Origin: Alphaproteobacteria bacterium
GTDB taxonomy: Bacteria; Pseudomonadota; Alphaproteobacteria; M2410
Length of the DNA: 39,513 nt
Direction of reading: 5' to 3'
Assembly: GCA_006226415.1 (NCBI GenBank)
Contig: SBGZ01000082.1
Span: 1 to 39,513, forward strand
A model generated the notes under the pieces. That model saw only the letters and a program-made list of their open reading frames with translations, was not told the DNA's origin and made no database searches. A program made the translations under genes and the position numbers. Positions 17,625-25,423 of this stretch are shown piece after piece; positions within the stretch are counted from its first letter, which is position 1; every line of letters begins with the position of its first letter.

Positions 17625-18743
17625 ATGACACCCTACGATTTCATCATTGTCGGCGCCGGAATGGCGGGCGCCTCAGCGGCCTACGAATTGGCGAAGGACG
17701 CCCGCGTGCTGGTTCTCGAGAAAGAAGACCAGCCGGGATATCACGCGACAGGGCGCTCCGCTGCCTTCTTTTCCGAAACATATGGCAATGCTGTTATCCG
17801 GCAGATCACCTGCGCGGCGCGTCCCTTTTTTGAAAATCCGCCGCCCGATATTTTCAGCACACCCTTGCTGTCCCCCTCCGGCGCGCTTTTCATTGGCCGC
17901 GCGGATCAAAGACAGGCCGTCGAGCAATATGTTGCCGAAACCGCTTCGCCCGATTGTGAAGTAACCTTGTCACCGGCGTCTTTCGCCCTCGAAAAATGTC
18001 CGATCCTGCGTGAAGACTATGTGGACAGCTGTGCCTGGGAACCAAAATCAGAAGCTATTGATGTCGCCGCTTTGCTGCAGGGATTTTTAACCGGCGCTCG
18101 TCAAAGGGGAGCCGAGCTGCGAACCCGCCATCCCGTGAATGCCCTCAAATGGCAAAACGGTCTTTGGCGGATGCAGGCAGGAGACCAAGACTTTGCGGCC
18201 TCCGTGGTTATCAATGCGGCAGGGGCCTGGGCAGACAACCTGGCAACATTAGCCGGTTTAAATGAACTCGGTTTGAAACCCATGCGGCGTTCCATGGCCG
18301 TCATCGACGGCCCCTCCGACATGAACACAAGGGACTGGCCCTTGGTCATTGATGTCGACGAGACTTTCTACTTTAAGCCAGACGGCAACCGTCTTTGGTT
18401 ATCGCCTGCGGACGAAACGCCCTCACAGCCCTGCGATGCCTGGGCTGACGATTTGGACATCGCCTATGCGGTCGAGCGGTTTGAGCAAGCCACGACCCTC
18501 AAGGTGGCCCGTGTTCATCACACTTGGGCGGGTCTGCGCACTTTTGCCCCGGACAAGTCACCGATTGTCGGCTACGACCCTCGCGCCAAGGGCTTCTTTT
18601 GGCTCGCGGGTCAAGGCGGCTACGGCATTCAGACCTCGCCGACCATGGCGCGCCTTGCCGCAGCTCTCGCCAAGGCGGAAATGCTACCGGCCGATCTGTC
18701 AGAGATTGACCCGGCATTGCTGTCGCCAGAGCGCTTTGTTTGA
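17625..18743 (+). CDS. FAD-dependent oxidoreductase (DAO family)
   Basis: This 372-aa flavoprotein is of the D-amino-acid oxidase / glycine oxidase type (PF01266). The N-terminal dinucleotide motif GAGMAG is at 10-15, followed by LEKEDQPGYHATGRSAAFF, where the Glu binds the ribose of FAD. The second FAD contact, NAAGAWADNLA, is present in the middle. The C-terminus has HHTWAGLRTFAPDKSPIVGYDPR and GQGGYGIQTSP, typical of this fold. The substrate is likely an amino or hydroxy acid, but no member can be named. It stands alone and converges on the crotonase operon. Confidence 0.88.
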   Translation: MTPYDFIIVGAGMAGASAAYELAKDARVLVLEKEDQPGYHATGRSAAFFSETYGNAVIRQITCAARPFFENPPPDIFSTPLLSPSGALFIGRADQRQAVEQYVAETASPDCEVTLSPASFALEKCPILREDYVDSCAWEPKSEAIDVAALLQGFLTGARQRGAELRTRHPVNALKWQNGLWRMQAGDQDFAASVVINAAGAWADNLATLAGLNELGLKPMRRSMAVIDGPSDMNTRDWPLVIDVDETFYFKPDGNRLWLSPADETPSQPCDAWADDLDIAYAVERFEQATTLKVARVHHTWAGLRTFAPDKSPIVGYDPRAKGFFWLAGQGGYGIQTSPTMARLAAALAKAEMLPADLSEIDPALLSPERFV

Positions 18744-19086
18744 TTTATTTGGGGGGGATCGGGCAGACCATCCAGTTTTTAGAGGGGTGCCAAAAAAACG
18801 AAAGCGGAATTGATCCGCTGAAGGGGTCGCGATGGATCAATTCCGCTTTAAACCCTAGCGCTTGTGGCACTAGAGACGGATTAACCACAGCAAGCACCAT
18901 GCCAAGTCGAAAACGCAAGGAATTAGGCCCAAAAACTCATACCTATAGAAAAGAGGCCCCCTTTTTCACTACTTACAAGAGATATTCTTATCCATTGTCC
19001 GCAAATCAATTCGCAATTTGCAACGCATTAAGCGATTAATAGATAAATAATTTGCATTTCGCAAACATTGAGTCCCGCCGAGCGTC
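18744..19086. other. 343-base convergent intergenic region with two kinds of inverted repeats
   Basis: No credible gene is present. The region has a perfect 16-bp inverted repeat at 18801-18849. From about 18990 it has a strongly A/T-rich tail with paired GCAAA/TTTGC motifs: GCAAAT-N9-ATTTGC at 19001-19021 and TTTGC-N5-GCAAA at 19051-19065. A reading frame at 18740-19039 has no start site or protein-like composition, so I left it out. Confidence 0.6.
18801..18849. repeat. Perfect 16-bp inverted repeat with 17-base loop
   Basis: AAAGCGGAATTGATCC at 18801-18816 is exactly complementary to GGATCAATTCCGCTTT at 18834-18849. It lies 57 bases after the stop of the FAD oxidoreductase gene. There is no T-tract, so a simple intrinsic terminator is not certain. 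It could be a transcript-end stem, a dispersed palindrome or a scar of a mobile element. Confidence 0.75.
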
Positions 19087-19896
19087 CTATTTGCCCCTAA
19101 ATTCCGGTGGCCGTTTTTCAAGAAAGGCTGTGACTGCCTCCCCCGAATCTTCTGTAAGGCTACTCAGCAAAAACTGATCCCGGTCCATAAAGGTCGCTGT
19201 TGCATGCAAGGCGGCCGAAGCGCGGTTGATCGCTTCTTTCGACATGCGCAGCGGAATCGGCGGCAGCGCCGCTACCTTGGCAGCCCATTGCTTGGCGCGC
19301 AGATAAGCCCCGCCATCAGGCGTCACCTCTTCAACCAGCCCCCACTGCAAAGCCTCAGATGCCGAAAGCGCTTCACCAAACAGCGTAAATTGTTTCGCCC
19401 GGGCCGGCCCCACGAGCGCAACCAGACGCGGCAAGGCATGCCAGGACATATTCATACCCAAAGGAATTTCAGGCAGCCGCAATGTACCGCTCTCACCAAT
19501 CACCCGAAGGTCGCAGGCAAGCGCAAGCGCCACACCCCCGCCAATGCAATACCCCTCAATGGCAACAATGGTGTAGGCCTCAAGTGCCTCCCAGGCATCA
19601 CACATGTCGGGACCTGCCTTGAGGGCCTCCCGTCGTTCCAGCAGCGGCATGGAAGGCCGCGCGCGCGTTTCCGGATCTTTCAGATCGGCGCCCGCTGAGA
19701 AATAATGATCGCCCCCGCGCAAAATAACAGCCGCCACACGCACCTGACCGCTCAGATATTCCGCGACCTGCTTGAGCTCCCGCAACAACTGAACCGACAA
19801 GGCATTGCGATGATCCGGCCGATTGAGGGTCACGGTGGCCACCGCCCCCTCAATCGAAAGCGTCAAACAGTCATAGCTTGGCACTTCAGCGCTCAT
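19087..19896 (-). CDS. Enoyl-CoA hydratase/isomerase family protein (one catalytic Glu replaced)
   Basis: This is a 269-aa crotonase-fold protein (PF00378). The oxyanion-hole segments are present: HYFSAGADLKD near 64-73 and EGYCIGGGVALALACD near 114-129. Of the two catalytic glutamates of rat mitochondrial hydratase, the one in the PEI motif is kept (Glu143), but the one after GGG is alanine here (Ala123). This argues against ordinary hydratase chemistry and for an isomerase, thioesterase-like or other crotonase reaction. The ATG is preceded by GGGAGAA and overlaps the end of the SDR gene by 11 bases, so it is the last gene of a three-gene operon. Confidence 0.88.
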   Translation of the reverse strand: MSAEVPSYDCLTLSIEGAVATVTLNRPDHRNALSVQLLRELKQVAEYLSGQVRVAAVILRGGDHYFSAGADLKDPETRARPSMPLLERREALKAGPDMCDAWEALEAYTIVAIEGYCIGGGVALALACDLRVIGESGTLRLPEIPLGMNMSWHALPRLVALVGPARAKQFTLFGEALSASEALQWGLVEEVTPDGGAYLRAKQWAAKVAALPPIPLRMSKEAINRASAALHATATFMDRDQFLLSSLTEDSGEAVTAFLEKRPPEFRGK

Positions 19897-20716
19897 GGTC
19901 TTCTCCCTTAACTTGCAGACGTTTTACATGAGCATAGGCCTTACGCGCCGCAAACCCAACAAAAGGCGCCACCAAAAATCCAAACCTTGCCATCGTCCAA
20001 TTGCCAAGCCCGACAATTTTAACCCGGCGCCCGCGCTGATAAGCCCGCCAGCCATCACGGGCCACCCGTTCCGGCGAATGTTTAGGGACATAGCGATCTG
20101 CCGCGCCAACGTCGGCCCCGGCGCGTTGCTGAAAACCAGTCTTGGTATAGCCAGGACACAGCGCCAACACCCGCACCCCTTCATGCGCCAACTCACGCCC
20201 AAGCAATTCACTAAAGGTCTGCACATAGGCTTTACTCGCGGAATAAGCGGAGAAATAAGGCAAGGGCCGAAACGCCACCAAAGAGGACAAATTGATAAGA
20301 CCGCCGCCGGTTTGCCTCAGATCCGGCAAAAACCGCAGACTAAGCTCCATCACAGCGCGCACATTGAGATCCACAATCCCAAGCTCTTCCTCAAGGCCCG
20401 CCGAACCCACAGGCGTCATCAGACCATAGCCCGCGTTGTTGACGAGAAGATTTAAAAGGCGCCCCTCAGACCGCACCGCAGCCTCCAGCAAGGCGCCACT
20501 CGCAGGGTCCGTCAGATCACAGACAACGCTTTGAACAGCCGCGCCTTTAACCTGACAGTCAGCCGCAACCTCATTAAGCGCGCTCCGCCTGCGCGCCACC
20601 AGAAGAAGGTCAAACCCCTCCGCGGCGAGCAACTTGGCAAAGGCGGCACCAATACCGCCCGATGCACCGGTGATCAGTGCCAGAGGACGGGGGGTCTCAT
20701 CTGGCGCCGCGCGCAT
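19886..20716 (-). CDS. Short-chain dehydrogenase/reductase (SDR)
   Basis: This 276-aa NAD(P)-dependent oxidoreductase is of the classical SDR family. The cofactor motif TGASGGIG is at 16-23, NNAG at 93-96, the catalytic Ser at 144-145 (INLSSLVAF), and YSASK gives Tyr158 and Lys162. ARRR after the second strand suggests a preference for NADP. The C-terminal tail is basic and slightly long. Its start codon overlaps the stop of the lipoprotein gene (TAATG), which implies translational coupling. With the crotonase-like neighbour it may act on an acyl-CoA or fatty substrate, but that is inference. Confidence 0.9.
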   Translation of the reverse strand: MRAAPDETPRPLALITGASGGIGAAFAKLLAAEGFDLLLVARRRSALNEVAADCQVKGAAVQSVVCDLTDPASGALLEAAVRSEGRLLNLLVNNAGYGLMTPVGSAGLEEELGIVDLNVRAVMELSLRFLPDLRQTGGGLINLSSLVAFRPLPYFSAYSASKAYVQTFSELLGRELAHEGVRVLALCPGYTKTGFQQRAGADVGAADRYVPKHSPERVARDGWRAYQRGRRVKIVGLGNWTMARFGFLVAPFVGFAARKAYAHVKRLQVKGEDHER

Positions 20717-21228
20717 TACTTCACTTCAGGAAGAACAATCTCGCCCTTGAGATGTTCAATGACGCTGCGCGCGTCATAGGCGGCGGGCTCACCTTCTGGC
20801 TTCGGCCCCTTGCCCACGTGAATCTCAGCCACGGCGGTAAACTTCTCAGTGGTGCGCACAGGCTGATGATAAGGCATCGTGTGGTGCCAATGATAAGGGT
20901 AATAGCGATAAGGGAAGTGTCCGCCGTAAGGGTAATCATAGGTGGACGTATAATGGGTTTTCTTGTCCACATCCTGATCCAGCATAATGAAATAGTCATT
21001 GCCGCTTTCAAGGGTGACTTCCGCCGCCCGGTAAAGGAGGTAGGTTTCCACCACCTCGCGATCCGTCAATGTATTGCCGCGAAACTCAACCCGGAAGTGG
21101 GTTTGATCAATCTGTTTCTCGGAGAAACCATATCCGTTGTCCGCCGCCTGATAGGCGGTTGGCGTCGCGCAGGCCGCGAGCAACAGCGAAAACATCGTCA
21201 CTCCAAGGAGAACTCTTGCCTGTTTCAT
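20716..21228 (-). CDS. Lipoprotein of CC0125/CC1285-like family
   Basis: This is a 170-aa lipoprotein precursor. The signal peptide ends in the lipobox LAAC, with the lipidated Cys at residue 20. The mature start GYGFSEKQIDQTHFRVEFRGN and the TDREVVETYLLYRAAEVTLE helix, which ends in a FIML strand, fit a family typified by Caulobacter proteins CC0125 and CC1285, with no known role. A Tyr/His/Pro-rich stretch (about residues 96-122) may be a flexible or metal-binding loop. GGAG lies eight bases before the ATG. It is the first gene of the lipoprotein-SDR-crotonase operon. Confidence 0.82.
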   Translation of the reverse strand: MKQARVLLGVTMFSLLLAACATPTAYQAADNGYGFSEKQIDQTHFRVEFRGNTLTDREVVETYLLYRAAEVTLESGNDYFIMLDQDVDKKTHYTSTYDYPYGGHFPYRYYPYHWHHTMPYHQPVRTTEKFTAVAEIHVGKGPKPEGEPAAYDARSVIEHLKGEIVLPEVK

Positions 21229-21242
21229 GATGTCAACTCCTC

Positions 21243-21282
21243 AAAACAAAACCCCCGGCATCTTAACGTGAGATACCGGGGG
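21243..21282 (-). terminator. Intrinsic terminator of the S9 peptidase operon
   Basis: On the minus strand, CCCCCGGTATCT and AGATGCCGGGGG form a 12-base stem with one mismatch and a seven-base loop (21252-21282). TTTTGTTTT follows. It lies 25 bases after the stop of the second peptidase gene and upstream of the lipoprotein gene, separating the two minus-strand operons. Confidence 0.85.
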
Positions 21283-21307
21283 CCTGTCGAGTAAAATCAA
21301 TGAGAAT

Positions 21308-23233
21308 TTACTTCAGGTACTGTGCCAAGAATCCCTGCAGTTCTTGCAAATAAAGCACCTCGTTCTCTGGGATCGAACGATTGTGGTCATCATTTTCAAG
21401 AACTAAGAGCCGATAAGGCTTACCCGCATCTCTCAGTTTCCCTGCCATCAATCGACTTTGTTCAATCGCCACGGTCTGATCGTGGGTGCCATGAACCAGA
21501 AGAATCGGAGCCTTAATGTCATCAATATTGCGCGCCGGCGAAGTTTCGCGCAACTGACCCCGCTCTGACCAACCGCCAACGGTCGGCCCATTGACATCTG
21601 CGTGATACTCTTGCTGCAAAAGAAGTGGGATATCTGAAATGCCGGCCCCGGCAACGGCGCACTTATAGAGATCGGGCGTCTTTACAACACCCATCAATGC
21701 CGCATAGCCACCATAGGACCAACCCACAATGCAGATGCGATCGCGGTCCACCATACCTTGGCTGATCAGGAATTCGACGCCATCAGTAATGTCATCCTGC
21801 ATTGCCAGACCCCATTGCTTGTAGCCAGCGGCCTGAAACTCCGAGCCATAACCTGTAGAGCCACGGAAGTTCGGCTGAAACACCGCATAGCCCTGGGCTG
21901 CCAGAAACTGCACTTCGGAATTGAAGTACATAACGTCACGGCTGGACGGTCCGCCATGCGGATGCACCACAAGCGGATAAGGCGCACTGCCTGTATTCGG
22001 CAATGTGATGTAACCGGGGATCTCCAATCCATCACGCGCTTTGTAGGAAATTGGCATCATCGAACTCGTTGTCGCCGCCGGCACATCCGGATAGGCGCTA
22101 CCGATCTTTGACAGTTTCACGTTCACGGTATCATAGAGGTATGATGCTGTTGGGTGATGCGGCCCAGACACCAAGACAACCCACTTACTGTCATCATCGG
22201 ATATCCCGGAAATTCTGATCACACTGCCAGGAAACGCCTGCTTGAGGACTTGATACTTTGCAGCAAACTCGGCATCAAAAATCTCGAACTCATCCCCATC
22301 TGCCATATATCCAACAGCAATGACCTTATCCCGCGCTGCATTGAACATAATCCGCGAAGCGTCATATATTGGATGGGACCAGATCCGCTTGCCAAATTTC
22401 CTGGTGGTTAAGTCAAACTCATAAACAGCACTGCCGTTTGTTTCGTGATCACTCGCGACAAAGATTTTGTTTGGATCCGGCGTAAAGGACAAAACGTCAA
22501 AGTAAGGGTCCTCAAAAAGGGTAAACTCCCAAACAGTCTCCCATTGACTGTCGTCATCCTTTCGCGTCTGCACTTTACGTTTCAAGTGATCGGCAACATA
22601 CCGCAGGCGTGTCTGACCCTTGAGGTCGGACATATAATTTCCAGCATCCCAATCCCCATAGGCGACCGGCTCAAGTTGACCGGTGTTGATGTCCATCTTG
22701 AACGGTGTATAGCCATTGGTGCTCTTGGGTTTGTAATAAGTCAGCAACACATGATCGGGATCATCCGGCAACATGTCATATATGCTTCCGGCTCCTTGTG
22801 GACGTTTTTCCTGCCGAATGACCTTCGGCAGAACCTGAACGTTGGAACCATCAATATTAACGCCAAGGCGGCGGTATTCTGTGGTTACCCCATACGGACG
22901 GCGGTCCGCAAACTTGAGATATACCAGCAGCCGCTTGTTGTTTGCCCAGCTCGCGCCAATGACTCGCAGATCATCGGGGAAGTCTGATGGGATCTGAAGA
23001 ATTTGCGACTGACCCGCATTAGGGCCGAGCCCGTATACAAAAATGGCCTGCCGTCCATTGTAGCGCTCAACGGCTGACAGATGCAGCCCGTCTGGTGAAA
23101 TCGTAATATCGGTCATGCCGTTGATGCCAGAATAGGCCTCCGGCCCCGCCACAGCGAATGCTGTCCCCAGGGGCGCAATTGCGGACCACAGGCCGACGGC
23201 GAAAGCGATCAGCAGTGACTTCAAATTTCTCAT
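21308..23233 (-). CDS. Secreted S9 family peptidase (prolyl oligopeptidase type), copy 2
   Basis: This 641-aa serine peptidase has a Sec signal peptide (about residues 1-28) and an N-terminal beta-propeller-like region (about 35-390). The C-terminal alpha/beta-hydrolase domain is PF00326. The catalytic triad reads as Ser506 in GWSYGGY, Asp585 in HGTHDQTV and His617 in ENDDHNRS. The HPHGGPSSRD and QPNFRGSTGYG segments are typical of acylaminoacyl/dipeptidyl peptidases of S9C. It probably acts in the periplasm or outside the cell on short peptides. Its gene starts 24 bases after a paralogue on the same strand and is closed by an intrinsic terminator. Confidence 0.92.
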   Translation of the reverse strand: MRNLKSLLIAFAVGLWSAIAPLGTAFAVAGPEAYSGINGMTDITISPDGLHLSAVERYNGRQAIFVYGLGPNAGQSQILQIPSDFPDDLRVIGASWANNKRLLVYLKFADRRPYGVTTEYRRLGVNIDGSNVQVLPKVIRQEKRPQGAGSIYDMLPDDPDHVLLTYYKPKSTNGYTPFKMDINTGQLEPVAYGDWDAGNYMSDLKGQTRLRYVADHLKRKVQTRKDDDSQWETVWEFTLFEDPYFDVLSFTPDPNKIFVASDHETNGSAVYEFDLTTRKFGKRIWSHPIYDASRIMFNAARDKVIAVGYMADGDEFEIFDAEFAAKYQVLKQAFPGSVIRISGISDDDSKWVVLVSGPHHPTASYLYDTVNVKLSKIGSAYPDVPAATTSSMMPISYKARDGLEIPGYITLPNTGSAPYPLVVHPHGGPSSRDVMYFNSEVQFLAAQGYAVFQPNFRGSTGYGSEFQAAGYKQWGLAMQDDITDGVEFLISQGMVDRDRICIVGWSYGGYAALMGVVKTPDLYKCAVAGAGISDIPLLLQQEYHADVNGPTVGGWSERGQLRETSPARNIDDIKAPILLVHGTHDQTVAIEQSRLMAGKLRDAGKPYRLLVLENDDHNRSIPENEVLYLQELQGFLAQYLK

Positions 23234-23257
23234 GTCTATTATTCCTAAACTCCGTTG

Positions 23258-25201
23258 TTACAAATTCTTCTTCAAAAAACTCTCAATTTCTTTGAGCGCT
23301 TTCACGCGATTGCGCTCCAGCGCCAGATGATGGTTTCCATCTTTCAGGATGACCAGTTTATTGTCCTGGCCATTTCCCTTCAGTTTACTGAACATACGCT
23401 TGGAGTGCCCGACATCCACACTGAGATCCTTGTCCCCATGGATCAGCAACACCGGCACCCTGATGAGGTCTGCATTGTTGATCGGTGAGGTGTCACGCAG
23501 CTTACCGGCGTCCTTCCAGTATTTTCCGACATTGACCTGATCAAGACCTGAGAATTTATATTTCGAGTTTTCTTGCAGAATTCGCCGCAGGTCCGTCACC
23601 GGCGCGCCGCTGACAACACATTTATAGAGGTCGGGTGTTTTAACCGCGCCCATCAGGGCCGCGTAGCCGCCGTAGCTCCAACCAAAGATGCAGATGCGGC
23701 TGGGGTCGGCAATGCCGCGGTCGATCATGGCCTGAACGCCATCGGTTACATCGTCCTGCATCAAAAGACCCCACTCGCCAAAGCCCGCTTCTTCAAAGGC
23801 CGCGCCATAGCCACTCGACCCTCGGAAATTGGGCTGCAAAACCGCGTAGCCACGCGACGCCAAAAACTGCGCAAAATAGTCATAGACCTGAAAGTCCCGC
23901 TGATTGGGGCCGCCATGGGGCATCACCACCATGGGCATGGGTCCATTACCGCCGCGCCGCGTTAAATAACCGGGTATGGTAACCCCATCGCGCGCTTGGT
24001 AGGAGATGGGCTCAACGGGCGTCAGATCCTGCGGCTTGAATTCATAGGCATAACGATCAAACAATTTTGACAGATTGTTCGTTGCTGCATCAAAGATATA
24101 ATAGGTACCGGGGTGCTGAGGTCCCGTCGCAAAGATCACAAATTTTGTACGGCTGCGATCCCAACCGACAATGAGGTTTTGCGTCCCGCGCAAGACCCCG
24201 TCCATAGCTTCTTGAAGGCTCGCAATCTGTCCATCAAAATAGGCAATCTTGGCATAGTCAACCGCATAGGAGACACCAAGAACCCGCCGCGTGTAGTCGT
24301 CTGAAACCAGACTACCCACATCAATACCTTCAACGCCAAACACCTTGCTGCCATAGAGCCGCGTCGTCAGATTGTAGGTATAGAGGTCGTCATAACCCTC
24401 ATCACTCAGGCGCCGCACATAAAGGACATTCGGTTGATTGGCGAAGCCGACAATGCGCGGCTCAAAAATTTCGCCCTTGCCGATCTCCTGAAACACAGAC
24501 CAACTCTTGTCGTCGCCACTGCGGTAATAAAGCACCCGCTTAAAGACCTGATTGTTGACTTCCTGAACCGCATACTTAAAGCGCACATGGCCTTCGCGAT
24601 CCGCGATATAGCTCACGACCTCCTCATTGCCAAAAGCCACCCCTTCCATCGTGCCATCATTGACATTGACCCGGTAGACATTGAGCTCCTGCCCGAGACC
24701 GTTGCGATCGAACTCCATCAAAATATGGTCCGGGTCGTCGGGTAGATAATCCAGAACCTGGTCCTGCATCTGGGCGACAAAGCTTGACCGGTTTTTGGGG
24801 AGTTTTGGGATCTGGCGCACATCGGAAAGATCCGCCGTAATCGACATTAGGCGCGTTTCCAGTGTTTCCTGGTCCCAACGCTCATGCTCAAAGGAAACCG
24901 CCACCCCCACGCGCTCATCATTGAACCAACGGACAAAGCGGATTTTCTCTTCAACGCTGTCACTAAAATCAAGCGATAGGCCCTTGACCGGCTCCTCGCC
25001 AGGCGCCGGGGCCAGATTATAGATGGTCAGATTGGCCGTGCCACCCGACCAGCGCACAGTCGCCAGATATTTGCCCGTGGGAGAAATCTCCACGTGACTG
25101 AAATCTTCCAGCTTGCCAAAGGCCTCCACCGGCGGCGCGGCATGCGTCGGGGTCAACAGCAACGAAGCAAAAACAAAGGTAATAGCAGCAATCAGACGCA
25201 T
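23258..25201 (-). CDS. Secreted S9 family peptidase (prolyl oligopeptidase type), copy 1
   Basis: This 647-aa paralogue of the adjacent peptidase has a signal peptide ending in THA at 19-21. I placed the start at 25201 because it gives this signal directly (MRLIAAITFVFASLLL). The frame is open to 25327 but would bury the signal. The propeller region is at about 30-400. Catalytic Ser509 is in GWSYGGY, Asp592 in HGDKDLSV and His624 in DGNHHL. Several strings are shared word for word with its partner, such as GWSYGGYAALMG, which points to a tandem duplication followed by strong divergence in the propeller. It is the first gene of the two-gene operon. Confidence 0.92.
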   Translation of the reverse strand: MRLIAAITFVFASLLLTPTHAAPPVEAFGKLEDFSHVEISPTGKYLATVRWSGGTANLTIYNLAPAPGEEPVKGLSLDFSDSVEEKIRFVRWFNDERVGVAVSFEHERWDQETLETRLMSITADLSDVRQIPKLPKNRSSFVAQMQDQVLDYLPDDPDHILMEFDRNGLGQELNVYRVNVNDGTMEGVAFGNEEVVSYIADREGHVRFKYAVQEVNNQVFKRVLYYRSGDDKSWSVFQEIGKGEIFEPRIVGFANQPNVLYVRRLSDEGYDDLYTYNLTTRLYGSKVFGVEGIDVGSLVSDDYTRRVLGVSYAVDYAKIAYFDGQIASLQEAMDGVLRGTQNLIVGWDRSRTKFVIFATGPQHPGTYYIFDAATNNLSKLFDRYAYEFKPQDLTPVEPISYQARDGVTIPGYLTRRGGNGPMPMVVMPHGGPNQRDFQVYDYFAQFLASRGYAVLQPNFRGSSGYGAAFEEAGFGEWGLLMQDDVTDGVQAMIDRGIADPSRICIFGWSYGGYAALMGAVKTPDLYKCVVSGAPVTDLRRILQENSKYKFSGLDQVNVGKYWKDAGKLRDTSPINNADLIRVPVLLIHGDKDLSVDVGHSKRMFSKLKGNGQDNKLVILKDGNHHLALERNRVKALKEIESFLKKNL

Positions 25202-25423
25202 TTGTTGGAAGTCCCCCCATACAATCACAGAATCCGGATATTTGTATAAATACCTCAAAACCACAACCTCAGTTTGGTGTACTGGAGAAAATTTCGGCGC
25301 AATAAGTGCAATTTTGCATCGCAGCAATTGGTTTACTTGGCGCCCCCAAGCCCCTAAATTGCTCGCCGATAACGGCCAAAATGCGCCGCCGCCATAAGAA
25401 AAAAGAACGAGAAAAGGCGAGAC
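25202..25423. promoter_or_regulatory. Divergent promoter region between S9 peptidases and methylmalonyl-CoA mutase
   Basis: Both operons must start here. The region holds a TGCAA-TT-TTGCA inverted repeat at 25307-25318 with further GCAAT/TTGC strings nearby. These are similar in kind to the TTTGCAAA-type sites reported for short-chain acyl regulators of the PccR/ScfR group. No cobalamin riboswitch was seen. Confidence 0.35.

Noticed and set aside
18740-19039. 99-aa open frame after the FAD oxidoreductase
   Set aside because: It runs through the 16-bp inverted repeat, overlaps the oxidoreductase stop, lacks a ribosome site and has no protein-like hydrophobic or domain pattern.
20677-21294. 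205-aa plus-strand open frame
   Set aside because: It is antisense to the lipoprotein gene and crosses the terminator of the peptidase operon, and no family pattern is visible.
25202-25423. Cobalamin riboswitch upstream of methylmalonyl-CoA mutase
   Set aside because: The region is short and I could not find the conserved B12-box sequence or the expected multi-stem layout. Riboswitches also normally control B12 synthesis or uptake rather than this enzyme.
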